From Ktedonospora formicarum (lineage in GTDB: Bacteria; Chloroflexota; Ktedonobacteria; Ktedonobacterales; Ktedonobacteraceae): 64,000 bases of DNA. Both the position numbers and the translations under genes were made by a program. Shown here one piece after another: positions 25,815-34,362 of this stretch (its first letter is position 1; every line of letters begins with the position of its first letter). The stretch is from assembly GCF_016587355.1 (NCBI RefSeq), contig NZ_BNJF01000001.1:2182501-2246500 (forward strand). The letters are read 5' to 3'. Below the pieces are notes generated by a model that saw only the letters and a program-made list of their open reading frames with translations, did no database searches and was not told where the DNA came from.

Positions 25815-27973
25815 TGAAGTTCCACCATTCGCTCAACACAGATGCGCATATCCGCTCTGTGCCTAGCAATCAGCCTCAGGGGCGCTCACCATTACCGCGC
25901 CTGAGCATTATACTCTGCACTTATAATCGCCGTAATCTCGTTCTGGCGGCACTCTCTAGTCTGCATCGCCAAACCTTATCTCCCCACCTCTATGAGGTAA
26001 TTATCGTTGATAATGGTTCTGAAGACGGTACAATGGAAGCGATTGAGCAATACATTCAATCGTTGCATGGTGAAGCTATACTGCCTGAACAGATCTGGCA
26101 GGCACGCTGCATATCTGAACAACAGAACGGATTAGCATACGCTCGTAATACGGGTATCGCTCATGCACGTGGCGAGATCGCGGTCTTTCTCGATGATGAT
26201 TGCATAGCAGATATCAACTTACTCGAATCACTCTTATTTGCCTACGATGAAACCAATGCCGACGCGATTGGGGGTCGCACCGAGATTCGCTGGGAAGGTG
26301 ACCGCCCGTACTGGCTTTCGGACAATATGCGCGATGTGCTTGGCTATTTCTCACCCTTCGGCAATGATATGAGACGCCTACCAATGCCCTTGGGACTTGC
26401 TTTTAGTAATTGTTGCTTCTCCGCCAAGATCAGTGTCTTACGCAAGATTGATCTCTTCTCGCCTTATATAAGCAAGCGCTTGTACAGCCCAACCAATCTA
26501 GAGATAGAGGAACTCTGCCAACGTTTGAGGCGAGAGGGCTATCAACTCTGGTATGAACCACGAGCGCTTGTCTTCCATCGCGCGCCCACAGCACGCTTGA
26601 AGAAACCTTTCTTTCTGGGACGAGCGTACTGGCAAGGTCGAGCCGAAATTCTGGCGCGCTATGCCTGTCAGCCACGTCCCGATGCCCCTCCACCATCTAC
26701 GACACACCAGATTTTGTTTACGGCGTTGCGCGAATGGATTTATCTACTCTACATTGCCTGTGTCCAACGCCCGCTCGTCTTCCTGGCTCGGAAACCAACC
26801 TCTGAGCATATGCAGGCCGCTATGGAGCAATCGCGCGCGGCTGGCCGCTTGCGTCAGCTACTTCAGGCGCTCTATCACTCGCCAGCCGAGATTTCACTCC
26901 CCTCAGTGATGTTTGTCTGCGCGAATGAGCGCGAACATCCACCTGTCATTGAACACCTACGGGGTGAACATGTCTCGATGATAGTCAGAAAGCATGCCAT
27001 CCCTCTGAGCTGGCTATGGCGACACCGGGCTTATCAGCAGCGTGCTATCGGACTTATCCATATCTATCAGCCAGGAGCCTTTACACTACACCTGCTGGCA
27101 CGAAAACGCTTTCTCTTCACTCTCTGGCTGGCGCGTCAGCTAGGCATTGCCATTGTCTCAACAGATGCTGGCGGATGGTGGCATAATTTCCCTGGTCGGC
27201 GCGCTCGCAAACGACTCGCTTTTGAATATCTTGTGCTCTCACGCAGTGACGCGATCCAGGCCTTCTCACGAAAGCCCCAGGATCTCTATGTGGAAAAGGA
27301 GCTACGCCAACGTACCTGTGGCTTACCACATCCCGGCTATCGGGGCAGCGATCCTCCGTTGATCTTACGCAATCAGGCACGCAATCACTTGAACTTAGCC
27401 GTGGCGGACGATGATTTTCTCTATCTGTGTCATGCCTATCTCCATACCGAAACCGAGATTTTGCACCTGATTCAGAGCTTCCAGGAAGTTCAGCAAGACA
27501 TGGCCCTACAAGATCCACCACGGGCGCTGCATTTGCTCCTGGTAGGTCAGCCACGCGGACGCAAGCTCTCACACAAGCTACGAGAGATAGCCTCCGTTGA
27601 CGAGCATATACATATTTACCCGAAGGTACGTGAGAATGATCTACCACTTTACCTGGGAGCTACCGATGCCGTGGTTTTCCCACATGGAGCTTGTACTATT
27701 GTGGGAAATATTCGGGCCGCGCTCCATGCCGCGTCATATGATCGCCTGGTCATCGCTCCTACATTACCACGCTATCATGGTCTGCTACCACTACACGGCG
27801 GCATCTACTACCAGCCCGAAAGTCCTTCGTCAATAGCGGAGGCGCTTGATGCCGCAACACGCCGCCATTATCACCCAACAACGGATGAACTACAGGCCCT
27901 TGATGCTTCGACGAGTTGGCGGCGCTACGCCCATGACTTGATTAACCTCTACAAGAAATTGGTCTTCCATTGA
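25811..27973 (+). CDS. Two-domain glycosyltransferase (GT2 + GT4/GT-B-like fusion)
   Basis: A 720-residue protein with two catalytic-type domains. Residues about 28-300 are a GT-A domain of family 2 (LSIILCTYNRRNLVLAALSS, VIIVDNGSEDGT, and the metal-binding VFLDDDC). Residues about 360-720 look like a GT-B enzyme: a Rossmann-like start (SVMFVCANEREHPPVIEHL) and a C-terminal half with HIYPKVRENDLPLYLGATDA, GNIRAALHAASYDRLVIAPT and a glucose-type ligand loop. One chain could therefore add two sugars in succession. The start is ATG at 25811 or 25814, inside the flippase stop, with AAAGGAGG upstream. A frame extends further upstream, but that part is antisense-free overlap with the flippase and is not likely translated. 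Confidence 0.82.
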   Translation: MMKFHHSLNTDAHIRSVPSNQPQGRSPLPRLSIILCTYNRRNLVLAALSSLHRQTLSPHLYEVIIVDNGSEDGTMEAIEQYIQSLHGEAILPEQIWQARCISEQQNGLAYARNTGIAHARGEIAVFLDDDCIADINLLESLLFAYDETNADAIGGRTEIRWEGDRPYWLSDNMRDVLGYFSPFGNDMRRLPMPLGLAFSNCCFSAKISVLRKIDLFSPYISKRLYSPTNLEIEELCQRLRREGYQLWYEPRALVFHRAPTARLKKPFFLGRAYWQGRAEILARYACQPRPDAPPPSTTHQILFTALREWIYLLYIACVQRPLVFLARKPTSEHMQAAMEQSRAAGRLRQLLQALYHSPAEISLPSVMFVCANEREHPPVIEHLRGEHVSMIVRKHAIPLSWLWRHRAYQQRAIGLIHIYQPGAFTLHLLARKRFLFTLWLARQLGIAIVSTDAGGWWHNFPGRRARKRLAFEYLVLSRSDAIQAFSRKPQDLYVEKELRQRTCGLPHPGYRGSDPPLILRNQARNHLNLAVADDDFLYLCHAYLHTETEILHLIQSFQEVQQDMALQDPPRALHLLLVGQPRGRKLSHKLREIASVDEHIHIYPKVRENDLPLYLGATDAVVFPHGACTIVGNIRAALHAASYDRLVIAPTLPRYHGLLPLHGGIYYQPESPSSIAEALDAATRRHYHPTTDELQALDASTSWRRYAHDLINLYKKLVFH

Positions 27974-28080
27974 CATCTTAAACCCAACAACGTATCCTTG
28001 CTGGGAAACATATGCTTTATAAGCCTTGCAGCTTGGAATATTTATAGGTAAGATGCCCCCTCACCGCCTATGGTGAGTCA

Positions 28081-28127
28081 AAGGAGAGGTGGTAGGATTG
28101 CTAACCACAATCCTACCACCTCTCCTT
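28081..28127 (+). terminator. Perfect 20 bp stem hairpin after the glycosyltransferase
   Basis: AAGGAGAGGTGGTAGGATTG (28081-28100) pairs exactly with 28108-28127 around a 7-base loop. It ends the flippase-glycosyltransferase operon. There is no strong U-tract. Confidence 0.75.
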
Positions 28128-28271
28128 GGCCCATGAAGCGCTTGAATGCTGAGGGACCTCTGACCCGTCAAGCTATAGCGGCACTTTTTTACGAAGGAAG
28201 AAATACAAGGAGATTACAACGCCGAGCTTCCTATATGCGACCACTGAGGATGCTCCTACGTTAGAAAAGCT

Positions 28272-29975
28272 ATGGCATATTTAAAGAGATTTCGCATAGG
28301 TGCGTCCAGGCTCATCTTGTTAGCGCTGGTCATTCTAGCATCACTTATCCGCTTCTTGCTCATTGCATATCACTGGCCAACAACCAATAGTGACGAGGGC
28401 GTGATTGACCTGATGGCGCTCCACATCGCCTACCGCGGCGAGCACCCAATTTTTTATTATGGACAGGCATACCTGGGCTCGCTTGAAGCACACCTGGCTG
28501 CTCCCTTTGTGCTACTATTTGGGCCTTCCGTCTTCTCAGTACGCCTTCTGCTCATAGCACTCTACGCTCTCTTCCTGGTACTGCTTTATAATCTGGCTAG
28601 CAGGCTTTATACACGTAAGCTGGCCCTCTTCTCAGTACTACTCTTGAGCTTTGGCTCGCTCGATATGATCCTCCAGCAGTTGAAGGCATTCGGTCGCTAT
28701 CCCGACATTCTGGTCCTGAACACCCTCTTACTCCTCCTGGCTTCACATCTGGCTCTGACTTCACCCCTGGCCTCGCCAGCTCCGCGACGATGGGGTCTTT
28801 TCTTCTTGATGGGGTTGCTGAGCGGCATCGCGATCTGGACAGATCAGATCACCCTACCCTTTGTCGGATGCGCGTTGCTCCTGCTGGCGCTTTTCTGCCG
28901 TCGCGAACTACGAGGCTGGGGACTTGGGCTCCTCCTGGTGGGACTCCTGATTGGTATTGGGCCTATGATATATGCCAACCTCACCTCGCCCCTGGGAAAT
29001 AACTCACTGAACGCCATTCTAAATGTCAATGGAGCTATGGCAAATGAGATGGCAGCTAAAAATATTCCCTCCGTACGACGCTTTGTTGGCTCACTGCTCT
29101 TTGCCCTTCCCGCCGCAACTGGTTTCAACCAACTCTGCTCCCCCAATCAGTTACCACTCTTTGGACCCGCAACTCCCACGATGTTGGCGTGTACACTCAC
29201 TCATGGCCTCTGGTCTTTGGGCTATCTCGGATTAGGGGGAATCGCGACCACACAAGCCCTCATCTCCGCCTGGCGACTCAGACCACGAGAAACAACCCTC
29301 ACCGAGCTTGCCCCCTCAGACTATCGCCATCTGGTCATCGAATGCACACGTTTGGCTTTACTTCTGAGCGCGGGTTCGATTCTGGCCCTTTACACGCTGA
29401 GCGCTTCGGCCGCGGTCAATCCCGGCCCAACGTCGCGCTACCTGTTTAGTATGTGCCTTGCGCTACCAGCACTTCTCTGGCCGCTCTGGCGTGGGTTGCT
29501 TCCCCTCACATGGCCCACACTCTGGCGCGCGCGCGCCCTCTTCACTCTCCGCATCGCGACACTGCTCTTCATCTTGAGTATGCTGGTTGTGGGAACTGTA
29601 CGCACCTTTGAAGATGTTCCCAATGCCCAGGAGACATTTCAAAAACAAGAGAACTTAATTAATTATCTCCTTTCACACAAGAAGACACGCATCTATTCTG
29701 ATTACTGGACCTGCAATCGTTTAATCTTTCAGACCACAGAACAGATCGCCTGCTCAGTGCTGGACGAACAGCTTCAATCGGGACAAAACCGCTATCCTCT
29801 GTATACAGAAGAGGTGCAGAAAGCCACCGCTCCGGCATATGTGTTTATACAGGACTCAGCCCAGGCCCGCGCCTTCGAGAGCCAGACCTACTTGCCTCAC
29901 GCTTTACTTTACCAGCGCGCAACCGTCTCAGGCTATATCATTTACATCAAATCGTGCAAGGTCTGCAGTACGTAG
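28272..29975 (+). CDS. GT39-like integral membrane glycosyltransferase
   Basis: A 567-residue polytopic protein with about ten to eleven membrane helices. After the first helix it shows TTNSDEGVIDLMALHIAYRG and IFYYGQAYLGSLEAH, the acidic loop typical of GT-C enzymes of the ArnT/PMT (GT39) kind that use polyprenyl-phosphate sugars. The last 130 residues form an extracytoplasmic domain with several cysteines (including KSCKVCST at the end). It stands next to the flippase/glycosyltransferase operon and probably belongs to the same surface-glycan pathway, though a terminator lies between them. Start context is weak. Confidence 0.75.
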   Translation: MAYLKRFRIGASRLILLALVILASLIRFLLIAYHWPTTNSDEGVIDLMALHIAYRGEHPIFYYGQAYLGSLEAHLAAPFVLLFGPSVFSVRLLLIALYALFLVLLYNLASRLYTRKLALFSVLLLSFGSLDMILQQLKAFGRYPDILVLNTLLLLLASHLALTSPLASPAPRRWGLFFLMGLLSGIAIWTDQITLPFVGCALLLLALFCRRELRGWGLGLLLVGLLIGIGPMIYANLTSPLGNNSLNAILNVNGAMANEMAAKNIPSVRRFVGSLLFALPAATGFNQLCSPNQLPLFGPATPTMLACTLTHGLWSLGYLGLGGIATTQALISAWRLRPRETTLTELAPSDYRHLVIECTRLALLLSAGSILALYTLSASAAVNPGPTSRYLFSMCLALPALLWPLWRGLLPLTWPTLWRARALFTLRIATLLFILSMLVVGTVRTFEDVPNAQETFQKQENLINYLLSHKKTRIYSDYWTCNRLIFQTTEQIACSVLDEQLQSGQNRYPLYTEEVQKATAPAYVFIQDSAQARAFESQTYLPHALLYQRATVSGYIIYIKSCKVCST

Positions 29976-30152
29976 CCCAAAGTTTTCTAGCATACCTATG
30001 CATTTTCAGTTATAATGTTTGCCGATGGCATTCCTTGATATGAGTATCATATTCACAAAGGTATATCCTCTTTTTGGAGGTCATCGCCCCTGATAGGCCT
30101 GAGGTCGTAGAAAAACATTGGAGCATACCTCAGTTGAGATGCATAAAGTAGA

Positions 30153-30728
30153 ATGAAAAGGCGAGGTTCAACGTTGAAACAATCACGTTCCCATCTCGTA
30201 CGCGAAATAGTCGAGATCGTTGTCCTGACGCTGCTGATCTTTTTTCTGATTCGCCTGGTAGTCCAAACATATCAGGTTGATGGTCAAAGCATGGAGCCCT
30301 CTCTCAAGATGAATGAGTATGTGCTCATCAACAAGGTAGCGTATACATTTAAAGCACCCGAACGCGGCGATGTTATTGTCTTTCACTATCCACGTAATAC
30401 GAGTGTTGACTATATCAAACGTATTATTGGTCTTCCAGGCGATACAGTTCGCATTGATCGCACCAATGTCTGGGTAAACGACAAACTAATCGACGAAAAA
30501 GCCTATATTAGTGCTCCCCTCAATCCTTTTGCTAAAATATGGAAAGTGCCACCTGATCAATACTTCGTTCTTGGCGATAACCGACCAGTGAGCGATGATT
30601 CACGCTACTGGGGCTTTGTGCCCAAAGACGATGTTGTTGGCAAAGCTGTGTTTGTCTATTGGCCTGTCAACAGGTGGCAATTGATCAATACTTATCCCGA
30701 TACCTTTAAAGGTATTGGCAACAAGTAG
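30153..30728 (+). CDS. lepB: Signal peptidase I, catalytically complete
   Basis: Removes signal peptides from exported proteins at the outer face of the membrane. The 191-residue protein has one N-terminal membrane helix (about 20-38) and all family boxes: QSMEPSL with nucleophile Ser46, YIKRIIGLPGD with general-base Lys89, and LGDNRPVSDDSR. The length is that of compact Gram-positive-type enzymes. A second paralogue lies 860 bases downstream and lacks the lysine, so this copy is probably the working enzyme. A small membrane protein gene lies between. Confidence 0.94.
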   Translation: MKRRGSTLKQSRSHLVREIVEIVVLTLLIFFLIRLVVQTYQVDGQSMEPSLKMNEYVLINKVAYTFKAPERGDVIVFHYPRNTSVDYIKRIIGLPGDTVRIDRTNVWVNDKLIDEKAYISAPLNPFAKIWKVPPDQYFVLGDNRPVSDDSRYWGFVPKDDVVGKAVFVYWPVNRWQLINTYPDTFKGIGNK

Positions 30729-30838
30729 CATACAGAACAAATGTGGGCGAGATAACACGCGAGTTACCTCTCGAATCTGGTCTCTGCCCACGCCACTGGC
30801 GCTACACCTATCAATACATCAGAGGAAATAACGTTTCT

Positions 30839-31381
30839 ATGCCTAACAAAGCTTCCTACGACGACGGCGGGGATGACCTGATAGCCGATGACTATGCTCC
30901 ACCTGCCAATGCCACTTCACAAGCGCTCAAAATTGGCCTGATCTTCGGTATCATTGCGGTCATTGTCAATATCGCGCTCGCGTTTCTGAGCGTCCCTGCG
31001 ACAACGGGCCAGGCGCGCGAGGCAACCGCAGGTCCCTTGACCTACCTTGCGCTTGGTCTGGCCTGTCTAACCTTCCTGATCAATTGCGCGCTTTGCTTTG
31101 TCGGTGGCTTCATGGCCGGCAAACGCATCATACTGCGTCGACCCGCCTTCTGGACTGGCGTCATTATTTCCGCTATCACCTATATCGCGGGCTTTGTGGA
31201 GCGCTACATCCCTAACTATCCAGGAAATCTCAATCAGCAGAGCGGAAATCAAGCCATCGGAGGCATCGCTATCTCGCTACTCTTCCTGGTTATTGCCTGT
31301 CTGATCGGTGGCATTCTCTCACAGTGGGGCGCAACACGCGCGACACTACGACATCCCTACTATGGAAGTGAAGAGGATTAG
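30839..31381 (+). CDS. Four-helix membrane protein of unknown function
   Basis: A 180-residue protein with an acidic, disordered N-terminus (about 1-30) and four hydrophobic segments: IGLIFGIIAVIVNIALAFL, YLALGLACLTFLINCALCFV, FWTGVIISAITYIAGFVE and IAISLLFLVIACLIGGILS. The helices are glycine-rich. I do not recognise a family. The ATG at 30839 follows AGAGGAAA; an in-frame ATG at 30743 would add 32 unlikely residues. It lies between two signal peptidase genes and is followed by a strong hairpin, so it is probably in the lepB transcript. Confidence 0.75.
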   Translation: MPNKASYDDGGDDLIADDYAPPANATSQALKIGLIFGIIAVIVNIALAFLSVPATTGQAREATAGPLTYLALGLACLTFLINCALCFVGGFMAGKRIILRRPAFWTGVIISAITYIAGFVERYIPNYPGNLNQQSGNQAIGGIAISLLFLVIACLIGGILSQWGATRATLRHPYYGSEED

Positions 31382-31397
31382 TCTCTTCACTTCCCAG

Positions 31398-31442
31398 CGA
31401 AAGGCCAGCCGTGTTCACTTTCTGAACACGGCTGGCCTTTCG
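31398..31442 (+). terminator. Perfect 20 bp stem hairpin
   Basis: CGAAAGGCCAGCCGTGTTCA (31398-31417) pairs exactly with 31423-31442 around the loop CTTTC. It begins 17 bases past the membrane-protein stop. It ends CTTTCG with no U-run. Confidence 0.78.
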
Positions 31443-31591
31443 CATATAGCACCTCTGTCCTACCCACATTAAACGCGCTAGTATACTGTGTAGAGGGCGC
31501 GTATATGGTGCCCTGTGTGGTTGATACGCGAGGGCCTATGTATCATGCTAGATACCTGGCACATCCGCGTTTGTGGAGAGGGAGGGGTGGG

Positions 31592-32125
31592 TTGAAACAT
31601 CCTCAATATGTTCGTGAATTTGTCGAGATTGCGGTCTTTGCGGCTGTGCTCTTCTTTGCCTTCCGCATGGTTCTCCAAAGTTATCAGGTGACCAGCACCA
31701 GCATGAGCCCGGCACTTGTTCAATCTTCGCTAGTACTTGTCAATAAGTTGGCTTATACCACGCGTGATCCTCAACGCGGTGATATTGTTATCTTCCACTA
31801 TCCACGCGATACTCGCGTCGCTTATATGCAACGTATCATTGGGCTCCCCGGAGATACAATCTTTATTGATGAGAAACACATCCGGGTCAATGGGCATGAA
31901 CTCCATGAACCATATGCCAGTATGACACCTATAAACCCCTTCGCGAAGACCTGGCAAGTACCCGATCATCAATATTTTGTGCTGGGCGATAATCGCGACA
32001 CAAGCGAAGATTCGCGTATCTGGGACTTTGTGCCCCGCGACTATATCATTGGAAAAGTTGCTTTTGTCTACTGGCCCCTTGATCGGTTGCAATCCATCAG
32101 TTCGTACTCTGATGCCTATAAATAA
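31592..32125 (+). CDS. Signal peptidase I paralogue lacking the catalytic lysine
   Basis: A 177-residue S26 family protein, clearly homologous to the 30153 gene. It has the N-terminal helix (about 10-30), TSTSMSPAL with the nucleophile-position Ser37, and LGDNRDTSEDSR. In the lysine box it reads YMQRIIGLPGD: Gln80 (codon CAA) stands where the catalytic lysine should be. Without that base, normal Ser-Lys peptidase chemistry is not expected. Some streptococcal SipA-type homologues without catalytic residues act as pilus-assembly factors, so a non-enzymatic role is possible. I place the start at TTG 31592 because GGGAGGGG precedes it and the protein then aligns with lepB; an in-frame ATG at 31505 would add 29 residues. 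Confidence 0.85.
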   Translation: MKHPQYVREFVEIAVFAAVLFFAFRMVLQSYQVTSTSMSPALVQSSLVLVNKLAYTTRDPQRGDIVIFHYPRDTRVAYMQRIIGLPGDTIFIDEKHIRVNGHELHEPYASMTPINPFAKTWQVPDHQYFVLGDNRDTSEDSRIWDFVPRDYIIGKVAFVYWPLDRLQSISSYSDAYK

Positions 32126-32248
32126 CGGACCCACAATTTCCACTCGAAAGAGTGAATAACGATTGCTACCTCTGGTGGATGACGTTAGAAGGCTGATGCG
32201 ATATAGTGAAACGCTGATGATCGACAATGGCTCAGAAAGAGGAAAACC

Positions 32249-33523
32249 ATGAAGATCTCGGCAAACGCTAACGTGGCAAGGCAAAACCTGCCAGGTCTCC
32301 CATTTATCGCTCTGCTGCTCTGGCTGCCGCTGGCACTCTTCGCGCCGGCCTTCGTTATCAGTGGTCTTCTCATACTCATTGACCAGCATCGCAAGCGAAC
32401 ACGGCTCCAGGGGCACGTTATACGCACCCCAACCTCACCTATACGCGTCATGCACTCAGATGTGCAAGTATATACCTACGGCGAAGATCTCTATCAGGCC
32501 ATGTTGGAGAGTATTGAGCAAGCGCACAAGCATATTTACCTGGAGACCTTTATCTGGAAAGATGATGCCATTGGATGGCGCTTTAAGGACGCACTTACCC
32601 GCGCGGTCACGAGGGGTGTGCAGGTATATGCGATTTACGATACCTTCGCCAATCTCGTTGTTCCGCGCTCGTTCTTTCGGACCTTCGATAAGCGCATTCA
32701 TCTTCTGGCCTATCCGCTTCTCGCGCGACCATTCAATCCTTTCAGCCTGGCAACATACGCGCGTGATCATCGAAAGGTACTGGTCGTCGATGATGAGATC
32801 GCCTTTCTAGGAGGCTACAATATAGGCAGTCTCTACGCGACCCACTGGCGCGATACCCATGTGCGCATCTCAGGACCCGATGCCTGGGAGGTAGAAGCGT
32901 CTTTCGTCGATTTTTGGAATACCTTTCGAACAGCCCAACATCCTAAACTCCCTCCCTGCGAGGCCCGTGACTGGGACCCATATCTCCATTTTTACCGCAA
33001 CGAGCCATCTATACTCACATTTCCCATCCGCGCATCCTATTTCGATGCCATCGACCGCGCCTGCAAGCATATCTATATTACTCAGGCCTATTTTATCCCC
33101 AACCGTTTCTTTCTCCGCTTGTTAGAGAAGGCCGCCCATCATGGAATAGATGTGCGTATCCTGCTTCCATCGACCTCAAACCATGTCATCGCGGACTGGC
33201 TGGCACGCGGCTTTTACACACGCTGCCTGCGCTCTGGAATTCGCCTCTTCCTCTACCAGGATGCGATGGTGCACGCTAAGACCGCGACCGTCGATGGCGT
33301 CTGGTCCACCGTAGGGACCGCCAACATCGACCGCTTAAGCATGCTGGGCAATTATGAAATGAACGTGGCTATTTATAGTACCAGGATGGCACAGCAGATG
33401 GAGCGCATCTTCCATAACGATGCCGCCCATGCTCATGAGCTAACGTTGGGGGAATGGAAGCGCCGACCATTCGCGCACAAATGTGCTGAGTGTCTCCTAC
33501 GTCCGCTTCGCCCCTTTCTCTAG
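32249..33523 (+). CDS. Cardiolipin synthase-like phospholipase D family protein
   Basis: A 424-residue phospholipase-D superfamily enzyme. Two hydrophobic stretches at the N-terminus (about 15-50) anchor it in the membrane. The two HKD motifs are ARDHRKVLVVDDE (near residue 174) and VHAKTATVDG (near 341), each followed by the glycine/asparagine turn (GGYNIG, GTANID). This is the layout of bacterial cardiolipin synthase, which joins two phosphatidylglycerols (or PG and PE). The other reading, a PLD-type nuclease or lipase, is less likely given the membrane anchor. It converges with a cyclophilin gene and shares a bidirectional hairpin. Confidence 0.88.
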   Translation: MKISANANVARQNLPGLPFIALLLWLPLALFAPAFVISGLLILIDQHRKRTRLQGHVIRTPTSPIRVMHSDVQVYTYGEDLYQAMLESIEQAHKHIYLETFIWKDDAIGWRFKDALTRAVTRGVQVYAIYDTFANLVVPRSFFRTFDKRIHLLAYPLLARPFNPFSLATYARDHRKVLVVDDEIAFLGGYNIGSLYATHWRDTHVRISGPDAWEVEASFVDFWNTFRTAQHPKLPPCEARDWDPYLHFYRNEPSILTFPIRASYFDAIDRACKHIYITQAYFIPNRFFLRLLEKAAHHGIDVRILLPSTSNHVIADWLARGFYTRCLRSGIRLFLYQDAMVHAKTATVDGVWSTVGTANIDRLSMLGNYEMNVAIYSTRMAQQMERIFHNDAAHAHELTLGEWKRRPFAHKCAECLLRPLRPFL

Positions 33524-33531
33524 AGAAAAAT

Positions 33532-33577
33532 ATACAGGCCAGTCATGCCTTCCAGGGAAGGCATGACTGGCCTGTAT
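33532..33577. terminator. Perfect 22 bp stem bidirectional terminator
   Basis: ATACAGGCCAGTCATGCCTT... (33532-33553) pairs exactly with 33556-33577. A-rich sequence on the left and T-rich on the right mean it can terminate both the plus-strand cardiolipin synthase and the minus-strand cyclophilin. Confidence 0.85.
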
Positions 33578-33609
33578 TAATCTGGTGACATCAGGCGAAA
33601 TGCAACAAG

Positions 33610-34122
33610 CTATTCCTCGATGATATCAACAGAGTTCAGCGTATCGCCGGGGCGAGGATCACGCATTGGATCGCGCTCACGAATAGCCATGACCACATCC
33701 ATTCCATCTACCACTTCCCCAAAGACACCGTGGCGTCCATTCAGGTGAGGAGTAGGGCCATGCGTGAGGAAGAACTGAGAGCCATTCGTATTTGGGCCAG
33801 CATTCGCCATAGAGAGAATTCCAGCTTTATCATGCTTGAGTGCCAGTGCGCCACGCTCATCATCAAAGCTGTAGCCTGGGCCACCACTACCTGTCCCGGT
33901 CGGATCACCGCCCTGGGCCATGAAGCCACTGATAACACGGTGGAAGGTGGTGTTATTATAGTACCCTTCACGTGCCAGAAAGACAAAATTATTAACGGTC
34001 GTCGGCGCTTTGTCGGCGAACAAACGGATACGAATATCGCCTCGATTCGTATGCACGACGGCGGTATACTTCTTCGTCGGGTCAATCTGCATCGCAGGTG
34101 GTGTTCGATACTGCTTTGCCAC
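33610..34122 (-). CDS. Peptidyl-prolyl cis-trans isomerase, cyclophilin type (cytoplasmic)
   Basis: A 170-residue single-domain cyclophilin that speeds proline isomerisation in folding. Motifs: TFHRVISGFMAQGGDPTG (with the catalytic arginine in FHRV), GPNTNGSQFFLTHGPTPHL and GVFGEVVDGMDVV. No signal peptide or membrane segment, so cytoplasmic. I chose the GTG at 34122 because GGAGG lies nine bases upstream; the ATG at 34131 directly abuts that Shine-Dalgarno with no spacing. The leader holds repeat locus C. A membrane-anchored paralogue lies upstream on the same strand. Confidence 0.92.
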   Translation of the reverse strand: MAKQYRTPPAMQIDPTKKYTAVVHTNRGDIRIRLFADKAPTTVNNFVFLAREGYYNNTTFHRVISGFMAQGGDPTGTGSGGPGYSFDDERGALALKHDKAGILSMANAGPNTNGSQFFLTHGPTPHLNGRHGVFGEVVDGMDVVMAIRERDPMRDPRPGDTLNSVDIIEE

Positions 34123-34177
34123 GAAAAACATCCTCCTAAACTAACAACAAAAACAGGGGGTTGTGTACAGATAATTC

Positions 34178-34327
34178 CTTATGCGAAAACCTGAGCGCGC
34201 TTGTTGTGACGAACATCAACCCTCATTCGAGGGCACGGCTCTGCCTTCGCGACAGCTAGCGCTCCGCGCTCAGATGTTCATGCAAGGAGTGCGCTAGCCG
34301 CGATAGCAGCGTTGGGTTTCGTAGGAA
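34178..34327 (-). repeat. Leader repeat, locus C (nested, two copies in opposite orientation)
   Basis: The outer copy, read toward the cyclophilin gene, ends GCGCTCAGGTTTTCGCATAAG directly followed by GAATTATC, and its far arm reads TACGAAACCCAACGCTGC. Inside it (about 34211-34288) lies a second copy in the opposite orientation: GAACATCAACCC, CGAGGGCACGG, CAGCTAGCGC and CGCTCAGATGTTCATGCAAGG. The word CGAGGGCACGG is shared with locus E, so this is a subfamily. Confidence 0.78.
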
Positions 34328-34362
34328 CCCTACCAACACCCTGTACTGACTACATTGTACCT

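Noticed and set aside
27117..27647. Long open frame (176 codons) on the minus strand inside the glycosyltransferase gene
   Set aside because: It is the antisense of a well-supported protein with clear GT motifs. Its translation has arginine/cysteine/valine-rich composition typical of a shadow frame, and it has no ribosome site.
31730..32416. 228-codon minus-strand frame opposite the second signal peptidase gene
   Set aside because: It is antisense to a conserved family and spans the intergenic region and the next gene start. No motif or Shine-Dalgarno.
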